A DNA stretch of 7,513 nt from Chloroflexota bacterium (GTDB taxonomy: Bacteria > Chloroflexota > Anaerolineae > UBA1429), in NCBI GenBank assembly GCA_012513725.1, contig JAAZBQ010000579.1, positions 1 to 7,513 on the forward strand, in the 5' to 3' direction. Position 1 is the first letter of the stretch; every line of letters starts with the position of its first letter. Shown here in pieces: positions 1 to 5,320 of this stretch. A program made the position numbers and the translations under genes. The notes beneath the pieces were generated by a model that searched no databases, had not been told where the DNA came from, and saw nothing but the letters and a program-made list of their open reading frames with translations.

Positions 1-1118
1 TAGTGAGCCCGTTCAAGGCGCTCGAATCGGAGGTGATGGGTCAGTACTTTAAACTGCGCCAGAAACTCGAGGCCGGGGCGCAGTTCATCGTCACCCAACT
101 GGGCTACGACGCGCGCAAATTCCACGAAGCGCTCCTCATGGTGCGCCACCTGGGCTATCCCAACGTGCCGGTAGTGGGCAACATCTATGTCCTGACCCCG
201 CCCCCCGCGCGGCTGATGCACCGCAACGGCCTGCCCGGCTGCGTAGTGACCGACGAACTCCTGGCCCAGATCGAGGCCGAGAGCCCCAGCCGCGCCGCTG
301 CGCAATCCGCCGCGCGCGAGCGGGCCGCCCGCCTGTACGCCGTCATGCGGGGGATGGGCTATGCCGGCGCCCACATCGGCGGGCATGGCCTGCGCTACGC
401 GGACGTCGAGGCGATCATCGAGCGGGGCGAGGAACTGGCGCCGAACTGGATCGACCTGGTGCCCGAGTTCGACTATCCCCAGCCGAACGGCTGGTACTAT
501 TTCGACCGGGACCCCGAGACGGGCCTGAACCGCGAGACGCCCGCCGCCAAAACCGCACCCGGGCCCAAATCCTGGGGCTACCGGCTGATGCGCCTCATGG
601 GCCACGGCATGTTCGACACCACCGGGCCGCTCTTCAAGCCGATGCGGGCCGCGGCCGAGCGGATCGACGGCACGCCGTGGGCCCCGCGGATCGCCCGGGC
701 CGAACACGTCGCCAAGGTGATCTCCAGCGAGTGCCTCCACTGCGGCGACTGCGCCCTGCCCGACCTCGCCTACCTGTGCGTCACCAGCCAGTGCCCGAAG
801 GGGGAGCGGAACGGCCCCTGCGGCGGCTCGCGCGACGGGTGGTGTGAGGTATACCCCGGGGAAAAGCAGTGTATCTATGTGCGGGCCTATGATCGGCTCA
901 AGCCGTATGGAGAGGAGGACACGTTGGGGTCCTACCACATCCCCCCGGCGAACTATGACCTCCTGTACACGTCGTCGTGGCTGAACTTTTTTATGGGCCG
1001 CGACCACACGGCCAAGCGCCTGGGGGTAGAGCCGCCGGGGAAGACGGAAGGCGATCGCGCCAAGGCTCAAACACAGGCCAAGCCCAGCAAGGCGCCGAGC
1101 ACCGACGCCGAGGCGTAG
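1..1118 (+). CDS. Methylenetetrahydrofolate reductase, MetF barrel fused to MetV-like Cys-rich C-terminal domain (5'-truncated)
   Basis: The MetF family reduces 5,10-methylene-tetrahydrofolate to 5-methyl-tetrahydrofolate, feeding methionine synthesis or, with MetV partners, the methyl branch of the Wood-Ljungdahl pathway. Residues here are counted from the codon at 3-5. Residues 1-160 look like the second half of a MetF TIM barrel: SPFK at 2-5, then FIVTQLGYD at 28-36, whose Gln fits the folate-binding Gln of MetF. Residues 235-300 match the MTHFR C-terminal domain (Pfam MTHFR_C, also found as separate MetV): CLHCGDC at 244-250, then Cys 259, 264, 273, 281 and 290, with the hallmark CPK..RNGPCGG. 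This Cys set suggests a bound Fe-S cluster or zinc. The tail at 310-335 ends in SSWLNFFMGRDH, followed by a low-complexity end. The GTG at position 3 is not accepted as the start: it falls inside the barrel and the window edge cuts the gene. It faces the polysaccharide deacetylase gene convergently. Family is secure; electron donor is unknown. Confidence 0.9.
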   Translation, partial: VSPFKALESEVMGQYFKLRQKLEAGAQFIVTQLGYDARKFHEALLMVRHLGYPNVPVVGNIYVLTPPPARLMHRNGLPGCVVTDELLAQIEAESPSRAAAQSAARERAARLYAVMRGMGYAGAHIGGHGLRYADVEAIIERGEELAPNWIDLVPEFDYPQPNGWYYFDRDPETGLNRETPAAKTAPGPKSWGYRLMRLMGHGMFDTTGPLFKPMRAAAERIDGTPWAPRIARAEHVAKVISSECLHCGDCALPDLAYLCVTSQCPKGERNGPCGGSRDGWCEVYPGEKQCIYVRAYDRLKPYGEEDTLGSYHIPPANYDLLYTSSWLNFFMGRDHTAKRLGVEPPGKTEGDRAKAQTQAKPSKAPSTDAEA

Positions 1119-1167
1119 GCCCCTGCCAGGCCTGACCGGGGCCAAGGCGCCCATTCGCCCGCAGACG

Positions 1168-1198
1168 ACGAGCCCCTGGGAGTATCCCAGGGGCTCGT
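1168..1198. terminator. Perfect 14-bp hairpin between convergent genes, candidate bidirectional terminator
   Basis: The arms at 1168-1181 (ACGAGCCCCTGGGA) and 1185-1198 (TCCCAGGGGCTCGT) are exact reverse complements, with a 3-nt loop GTA. The hairpin lies 50 nt after the stop of the MTHFR gene and 56 nt beyond the stop of the deacetylase gene on the other strand, so it could serve both transcripts. No T-tract follows on either strand, so it is not a textbook intrinsic terminator. It may act as a GC-only terminator or as an mRNA 3' stabiliser. Confidence 0.6.
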
Positions 1199-1212
1199 GA
1201 TCTACCGCTATG

Positions 1213-1243
1213 GGTCCGGGTGCGGCGCCAGGGCACCCGGGCC
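1213..1243. terminator. Second GC-rich hairpin just past the deacetylase stop
   Basis: CCGGGTGC at 1216-1223 pairs perfectly with GCACCCGG at 1233-1240 across a 9-nt loop. On the plus strand the stem extends to 11 bp through a U-G wobble (1215/1241) and two G-C pairs (1214/1242, 1213/1243). On the minus strand the wobble becomes an A/C mismatch. It begins 11 nt after the deacetylase stop and is the first structure that transcript would form. There is no T-tract, so terminator function is inferred from position and strength. Confidence 0.4.
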
Positions 1244-1254
1244 GTACAGGACCG

Positions 1255-2427
1255 TCAGGGCAGCAGCTCCGCAAACTCTTCTAGCGTGGTCTCATAGCGC
1301 ACCAGCAACCGGTTCAGCCGGAACGGGTCGTCGGCCGGCTGGTAGGGCAGGCCGTTCAGCGTGAACGCCGTGGTATAGCCGTGTTCCCGCAGGGCTGTGA
1401 TGGTCGCCTCGTCGTAGGAGCCGAACGGATAGCAGAACGCCTCCGCCGGTCGACCGAGTGCCTCCTCGATCTGGCGCTTGGCCTCTCCCACCTGCACGTC
1501 GAGGACCCCGGCCGATTCCCCGCGGAGCGCCAGGTGGTCCAGCGTGTGGATGCCGATCTCGTGCCCCGCCTCGGCCAGCTCCTGGGTCATCTCCCAGTCA
1601 AAGTAGGCGCTGTAGCCCATGTGCGAGGGGATGACGAACAGCACGGCGCGCAGGCCGGCCTCCATCAGGATGGGATGCACCGTCTCGTAGGTGCTGCGGT
1701 AGCCGTCGTCGATCGTGATCATTACCGGCTTGGGCGGCAGGGGCTGGCCCTCTTGCGCGTAGGCCAGGAACTGCGCCGGGTAAATCGTGTGCCAACCCTC
1801 GCGGGCCAGGTAGGCCATCTGCTCGGCAAACCCCTCCGGCGAGACCGTCCAGGTCCGTTGGACGTCGTTGGCCTCGGGGCCCAACTCCTTGACATCATGG
1901 TACATCAGCGCCGGCACCGGGATACCCTTGCCGCCGGTGCCAAAGCGCAGCGCCAAGCCCTCCCCGAGCGGCACACCGTCGACGGCGCGCACCCCATCGA
2001 CCGTCACCTCGTAGGCTTGCTGCGTCCAGCCGCCCTCCGGCCGGAACACCGCCACGTTATCGACCGGCCACTCCCACGCGCCCGCCGTCTCCGGGGTGAT
2101 GCGCAGGCCCTCCTCCACCGAGCCACGATCCAGCGGCCGGTCGAACTCGAGCGTCAGCGGGAACTCGGCCCGCACCACGGTGTCCCCCTCGATCGGGTAC
2201 GACGCCACCAAGTTCGGCGGCGGGCCGAGGGTGGGGGTGGGAGCCGCGGTGGGCTCGGGGGTCGGCGTCGGTTGCGGGGTAAAGGTGGGCGCCAGTGTGG
2301 GGGGCGGCGGCGTGGGGGAGGGATCCTCCGCCCCACCAAAACCGCCGGGCACCGCGGCCCACATCCTGCAGGCGCTCACGGTGACGAGCAAGAGGGCGAT
2401 GGCGATGATGACGAGGGAGCGTCTCAT
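1255..2427 (-). CDS. Lipoprotein polysaccharide deacetylase with N-terminal Ig-like domain
   Basis: A 390-residue exported carbohydrate esterase family 4 (NodB-type) protein, probably removing acetyl groups from an N-acetylated envelope or extracellular glycan. Residues 1-20 form a lipoprotein signal peptide: MRRS, a hydrophobic stretch, and the lipobox VSAC with Cys20. A Pro/Thr-rich linker spans about 36-70. Residues 72-165 look like a bacterial Ig-like (Big_5/SbsA-type) domain, with YPIEGDTVV, LEFDRPLD and YEVTVDGVRAVDG. The deacetylase domain runs from about 170 to 390: LMYHDV at 174-179, TIDDGY (Asp240, Asp241) for the catalytic base and metal, HTLDH (His294, His298) for metal binding, and CYPFGSYDE at 332-340 as the third motif. 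YPFG in place of RxPxG is typical of the IcaB/YadE-like branch. The start is ATG, with GAAAGG 5 nt upstream. The gene follows the membrane-protein gene by 44 nt and is last in the minus-strand cluster. Family is secure; the substrate cannot be read from sequence. Confidence 0.92.
   Translation of the reverse strand: MRRSLVIIAIALLLVTVSACRMWAAVPGGFGGAEDPSPTPPPPTLAPTFTPQPTPTPEPTAAPTPTLGPPPNLVASYPIEGDTVVRAEFPLTLEFDRPLDRGSVEEGLRITPETAGAWEWPVDNVAVFRPEGGWTQQAYEVTVDGVRAVDGVPLGEGLALRFGTGGKGIPVPALMYHDVKELGPEANDVQRTWTVSPEGFAEQMAYLAREGWHTIYPAQFLAYAQEGQPLPPKPVMITIDDGYRSTYETVHPILMEAGLRAVLFVIPSHMGYSAYFDWEMTQELAEAGHEIGIHTLDHLALRGESAGVLDVQVGEAKRQIEEALGRPAEAFCYPFGSYDEATITALREHGYTTAFTLNGLPYQPADDPFRLNRLLVRYETTLEEFAELLP
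2222..2241 (+). other. Canonical G-quadruplex motif in the deacetylase linker region
   Basis: Four G-runs occur in 20 nt: GGG (2222-2224), GGG (2229-2231), GGGGG (2233-2237) and GGG (2239-2241), with loops of 4, 1 and 1 nt. They lie on the plus strand, which is the template strand of the deacetylase gene. They arise because the minus strand encodes a Pro-rich linker with CCC-type codons. Further G-runs continue to 2322. The pattern fits quadruplex-forming DNA, but a role is not shown and it may be a by-product of the protein sequence. Confidence 0.4.
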
Positions 2428-2471
2428 GATGGCCTTTCGATGCTAGTTGGGATGCAGAGTGCGTGCCAAGC

Positions 2472-3245
2472 CTAATGCTGGATGGTCACCCGGACGCTGC
2501 ACGGCGGCGGAAAGTTCCCCGTCTGGTCCACGACTGTCAGACGGAACCAGGCCGGCCCGTTGGGCAGCATGCCCGTATCGATTCCGGCCAGCTGACCGCC
2601 CACCACTGCCGCGTGCTGCACGTCGCCGATGGTGTTCCAGTTGCCAGGGTTCTCCCCGATCCCGTATTCCACCTTGTAGAACTGGAACTGCGCGTGGTTG
2701 GCCGTGCCGTGGATGCCCACCCAGCCGGAGACGCCGGCGTTCATCCCGGGGCTGGTAATCCGCACGTTGGGATCCGGGCAGGGCGCCGGCGGAGGCGGCG
2801 GCGTCGCCGTCGGCGTGTCGGGGGTCGGCGTGGGAGCCTCGGTCGGCGGAACCGCCGTCGGGCGCGGCGCGGCGGCCGTGGGCTCCTCGATCTCCTCGGC
2901 GTCGGGCGTCGGCATCGGCGTCACCATGGCGACCACCGAGGGGATGGGCAGGGTGTGGGTCGGCGTGGGCTCGGCAAACTCGGAGAGGTCCACCGAGGGC
3001 AGCACATAGTACTTGACCGCCGTCACCAGCACCGCCACGCCCAGCATCATGCCCACACCGGTCATGGCGCGCCCCTCGCGGTGGACGGCGATCTCCTTTT
3101 CGATGGGGAACGTGGTGATCGCACGATCCTGCCGCGCCTGGATGAACGAGCGCACGTACCACAGGATCGCCAGCCCGCAGGCTACGTAGAGCCAGATGAC
3201 GTGTTGGTCGATGAGGGCGATGAGCTGGCTCAGGACGTCTAGCAC
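2472..3245 (-). CDS. Two-helix membrane protein with Pro/Thr linker and extracytoplasmic Ig-like domain
   Basis: A 257-residue protein of unknown function. It has a hydrophobic segment at about 15-32 and another at about 62-82. They are separated by a basic stretch (VRSFIQARQDR...HREGR), which by the positive-inside rule sits in the cytoplasm, placing both ends outside. Residues 92-155 are a Pro/Thr/Ala linker. Residues 156-257 form a compact domain with ITSPGMNAGVSGWVGIHGTA, FYKVEYG, W203 and WFRLTVVDQTGNFPPPC. I recognise this type at the C-terminus of penicillin-binding proteins and other envelope proteins of Chloroflexota. Cys156 and Cys249 bracket the domain and could form a disulfide. 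The start is GTG (3243-3245), 4 nt after the PNP stop. An AAGG 8 nt upstream lies inside the last PNP codons, so translational coupling is likely. It shares its design with the neighbouring deacetylase. A scaffold or glycan-binding role is a guess. Confidence 0.85.
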   Translation of the reverse strand: MLDVLSQLIALIDQHVIWLYVACGLAILWYVRSFIQARQDRAITTFPIEKEIAVHREGRAMTGVGMMLGVAVLVTAVKYYVLPSVDLSEFAEPTPTHTLPIPSVVAMVTPMPTPDAEEIEEPTAAAPRPTAVPPTEAPTPTPDTPTATPPPPPAPCPDPNVRITSPGMNAGVSGWVGIHGTANHAQFQFYKVEYGIGENPGNWNTIGDVQHAAVVGGQLAGIDTGMLPNGPAWFRLTVVDQTGNFPPPCSVRVTIQH

Positions 3246-3249
3246 GTTG

Positions 3250-4116
3250 CTAACCTTGTCTGGCTGAGAGCGAGGCGTCGAGGTGCGGCAGCACCCCCTC
3301 GATGAGCGCCGCCATCACCGGGACAGCGCGCTGCCCCACCTCCACCACCTCTTCGTGGGTCGGCTCGTGGGGGTCATCCTGCGTGCGGATGGCCACGTTG
3401 GTGATCAGCGAGAGCCCCAGCACCCGCATGCCGGCGTGGCGGGCGACGGTTACCTCCGGTGCGGTGGACATCCCCACCGCGTCGGCCCCCAGGACGCTCA
3501 GCATGCGCACCTCGGCCGGCGTCTCGAACGAGGGACCGGCCACCATGGCGTACACGCCGGCGCGCAGGGTGATGCCCCGTTCTTGGGCCACCTGCTGCAG
3601 GCGCTCCACCAGGGCGGGGTCGTACGCGCGGACCATGCTCGGGAAGCGCGGCCCCAGGGCCTCGTCGTTCGGCCCGCGGAGCGGGTGGTGGCCCGCCATC
3701 CCCACCAGGTTGATGTGGTCGGTGATCACCATGGGATCCCCGGCCGACCAGTCGCCGCGCAACCCGCCCGCCGCGTTCGTGACGCAGAGGACCTCCACGC
3801 CCAGCGCCTGGAGCACCCGGATTGGGAACGTCGCCTCGGCAGGCGAGTACCCCTCGTAGAAATGCGCGCGCCCCTGCATGATGAGCACCGGCACGCCGGC
3901 CAACCGCCCGGCGACGAGCCTGCCGGCATGGCCCGGCACCGTGGAGTGCGGGAAATGTGGGATCTCGCCGTACGGGATGGCCACCGCGTCGGCGGCCCGC
4001 TCGGCCAGGACGTTCAGCCCCGAGCCGAGGATCAGGGCGATGCGCCCCGGGGCGCCCGCCCGCAACCGGATGTGTTCTGCGGCAGCAGTAACGGCCGCGC
4101 TGTCAACCACGTCCAT
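3250..4116 (-). CDS. punA: Purine nucleoside phosphorylase (trimeric PNP/MTAP family)
   Basis: A 288-residue cytosolic enzyme that cleaves purine (deoxy)nucleosides with phosphate to base and (deoxy)ribose-1-phosphate in purine salvage. Visible motifs are the phosphate-binding GSGLN at 31-35 (GSGLG in most relatives), VPGHAGRL at 60-67, QGRAHFYEGY at 81-90 (Arg83, His85, Tyr87, Glu88), TNAAGGL at 113-119, GPSFETPAEVRM at 194-205 (Phe197, Glu198), VGMSTAPEV at 214-222 (Met216, Ser217) and SLITN ending at Asn240. The Glu198/Asn240 pair fits 6-oxopurine (guanosine/inosine) specificity and argues against methylthioadenosine phosphorylase. Length is normal for the family. The ATG start has GGGAG 8 nt upstream. 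The gene lies 76 nt after xer and 4 nt before the membrane-protein gene, so it is probably part of one unit, with a possible promoter of its own. The only oddity is Asn35 in the first glycine-rich loop. Confidence 0.95.
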   Translation of the reverse strand: MDVVDSAAVTAAAEHIRLRAGAPGRIALILGSGLNVLAERAADAVAIPYGEIPHFPHSTVPGHAGRLVAGRLAGVPVLIMQGRAHFYEGYSPAEATFPIRVLQALGVEVLCVTNAAGGLRGDWSAGDPMVITDHINLVGMAGHHPLRGPNDEALGPRFPSMVRAYDPALVERLQQVAQERGITLRAGVYAMVAGPSFETPAEVRMLSVLGADAVGMSTAPEVTVARHAGMRVLGLSLITNVAIRTQDDPHEPTHEEVVEVGQRAVPVMAALIEGVLPHLDASLSARQG

Positions 4117-4152
4117 GGCAGCGTCTCCCTGATGCGAGGAACGGTGCCCATC

Positions 4153-4180
4153 AGTGTAGGGCTTTTTCCGCAGGGCGCAA
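4153..4180 (-). promoter_or_regulatory. Possible sigma-70-type promoter before punA
   Basis: Read on the minus strand, TTGCGC (4175-4180) is followed by a 16-nt spacer and TACACT (4153-4158), about 37 nt before the PNP start codon. Matches to the consensus are only 3/6 and 4/6, so this is weak. It would allow punA and the envelope genes to be transcribed independently of xer. Confidence 0.3.
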
Positions 4181-4192
4181 CCCCGCGCGCGT

Positions 4193-5098
4193 CTAGTGGG
4201 CCCGGGGATGGGCCTCGTCGTACACCTCGCGCAGGCGCTCCTGGCTCAGTTGGGCGTACACCTGGGTCGTGGAGACGTTGGCGTGCCCCAGCAGGCCCTG
4301 CACTTCGCGCACGTCGGCGCCGCCGTTCAGCAGGTGCGTGGCAAAGGAATGCCGCAGAGTGTGGGGCGTCACCGCCGCCTCGATCCCCACCTCATCCACG
4401 TACTTTTTGATGATCAGCCACAGCCCCTGCCGCGTCAACCGGCGGCCGCGATGGTTCAGGAACAGCGCCTCCTCCTCCTCATCGCGGAGCAGCTTGGGGC
4501 GCCCCTCGGTGAGGTAGACGCGCAGGGCATCGGCCGCGCGGGAGTAGATCGGGATCATGCGCTCCTTGGAGCGGGGACCCTTGCTGGCGCAGTGCACCGA
4601 CAGCGAGGTCAGGTTCACGTTGCAGGTGTTCAGGTCCACGATCTCGCTGACCCGCATGCCGGTGGCATAGAGCAGCTCCAGCAGGGCGCTATCGCGAAGG
4701 CTGCGGACGTTGTCGTGGCGAAGGGGGGCCCTGAGTAGGCGGGCGACGTCTTCCTCGGAAAGGGAGGTGGGAAGATACTTGCGAACCTTGGGGGAATCCA
4801 GATTGACGGTGGGATCGTCTTGCACAATACCGCGTTCGAGCAAAAAGTGGAAAAACGACTTGGTGGCGGCCACCTTGCGGGCCACGGTGGCCGAGGCGTA
4901 CTCGCGCTCCTGCTTGAGCGCGTCCACATAGAGCACCAGATGGTTCTTTTTGACCTGGTTCCACGCCTTGGCGCCGTTCGTCTCCGAAAGGAACTGCTCG
5001 AACTGCCCGAGGTCATTGCGGTAAGCAACGATGGTGTTGTTGGAGTAGCCTTTCTCCTCGCGCAACGAGTTCAAAAAGTCGTCTATACACTGCTGCAT
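4193..5098 (-). CDS. Tyrosine recombinase XerC/XerD
   Basis: A 301-residue site-specific recombinase of the Xer group, expected to resolve chromosome dimers at a dif site near replication termination. Residues 1-85 are the SAM-like core-binding domain (FLNSLREEKGYSNNTIVAYRNDL). Residues 105-295 are the catalytic domain, with the full active-site set: Arg149 in ATGMRVSEI, Lys173 in CASKGPRSKER, His246 and Arg249 in TPHTLRHSFATHLL, His272 in LLGHANVSTTQVY, and the nucleophile Tyr281. The turn after Lys173 is two residues longer than in the usual GKGNKER form. An ATG at 5161 would add 21 poorly conserved residues. I prefer the ATG at 5096-5098 because AAGGGAG lies 7 nt upstream and the length then matches the 295-305 residues usual for Xer. 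XerC and XerD cannot be told apart here. The gene is first in the minus-strand cluster and divergent from the SPT-like gene. No dif-like site was recognised in the window. Confidence 0.93.
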   Translation of the reverse strand: MQQCIDDFLNSLREEKGYSNNTIVAYRNDLGQFEQFLSETNGAKAWNQVKKNHLVLYVDALKQEREYASATVARKVAATKSFFHFLLERGIVQDDPTVNLDSPKVRKYLPTSLSEEDVARLLRAPLRHDNVRSLRDSALLELLYATGMRVSEIVDLNTCNVNLTSLSVHCASKGPRSKERMIPIYSRAADALRVYLTEGRPKLLRDEEEEALFLNHRGRRLTRQGLWLIIKKYVDEVGIEAAVTPHTLRHSFATHLLNGGADVREVQGLLGHANVSTTQVYAQLSQERLREVYDEAHPRAH

Positions 5099-5105
5099 TG
5101 CCAAG

Positions 5106-5112
5106 CTCCCTT
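5106..5112 (-). promoter_or_regulatory. Ribosome binding site deciding the xer start
   Basis: AAGGGAG on the minus strand lies 7 nt before the ATG at 5096-5098. This supports the 301-residue form over the longer reading frame that begins at 5161. The upstream ATG also lies upstream of the predicted start of transcription. Confidence 0.7.
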
Positions 5113-5141
5113 CAGAGTGTGTCCCCCGAGGTCCCGGCGCT

Positions 5142-5169
5142 ATTCTACCATCACTTTGCATAAGGCCAA
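5142..5169 (-). promoter_or_regulatory. Candidate promoter of the xer-punA cluster
   Basis: On the minus strand, TTGGCC (5164-5169, 4/6 to TTGACA) is followed by 16 nt and then TAGAAT (5142-5147, 5/6 to TATAAT). Transcription would start near 5135, leaving a leader of about 37 nt that contains the AAGGGAG site. The region is locally AT-richer than its surroundings. Confidence 0.5.
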
Positions 5170-5220
5170 AACGGCCGAGCCGCCTCGGTTGTCCCGGGCC
5201 CAGGCCGGAGCGGCACAGGG

Positions 5221-5249
5221 TTGGACAAACCCCACGTTCTGTCTACAAT
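5221..5249 (+). promoter_or_regulatory. Candidate promoter of the SPT-like gene
   Basis: TTGGAC (5221-5226) is followed by a 17-nt spacer and TACAAT (5244-5249, 5/6 to TATAAT). Transcription would begin near 5256 and give a leader of about 65 nt. The leader holds a small hairpin, GCCC-GAC-GGGC at 5264-5274, and the ribosome binding site. This is the best promoter-like sequence in the window. Confidence 0.5.
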
Positions 5250-5311
5250 GCGCTGTGCACCCGGCCCGACGGGCATCCACACACGCTGCGCCCGCCCAGA
5301 TTCCCCCTCTC

Positions 5312-5317
5312 GGAGGT
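5312..5317 (+). promoter_or_regulatory. Ribosome binding site deciding the SPT-like start
   Basis: GGAGGT ends 3 nt before the ATG at 5321-5323, which is strong but tightly spaced. The same frame stays open upstream to 4820, across the divergent promoters and into the xer gene, so the ribosome binding site and homology are what set the start at 5321. Confidence 0.75.
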
Positions 5318-5320
5318 CTC

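Noticed and set aside
3..5. GTG as the start codon of the MTHFR gene
   Set aside because: The following residues (SPFK..., FIVTQLGYD) belong to the middle of the MetF barrel, so the gene must begin left of the window.
2440..2469. TTGGCA-18-TAGCAT as a promoter for the deacetylase gene
   Set aside because: Transcription would begin at about 2433, within the ribosome binding site and 6 nt before the ATG, so the mRNA would lack a usable leader.
1381..2475. 364-codon open frame on the plus strand opposite the deacetylase
   Set aside because: Rich in Arg/His/Gly with no domain; the opposite strand has a clear lipoprotein deacetylase with all catalytic motifs.
3283..4410. 375-codon open frame on the plus strand opposite PNP
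   Set aside because: Shadow frame with low-complexity composition; PNP on the minus strand has a complete active site.
5099..5161. ATG at 5161 as the xer start, adding 21 residues
   Set aside because: No ribosome binding site fits as well. The extension runs across the predicted promoter -10 box and is not part of the Xer fold. AAGGGAG supports the ATG at 5098.
4820..5320. Upstream extension of the SPT-like reading frame into the xer gene
   Set aside because: It overlaps xer antisense and the divergent promoters, and has no homology. GGAGGT before the ATG at 5321 marks the start.
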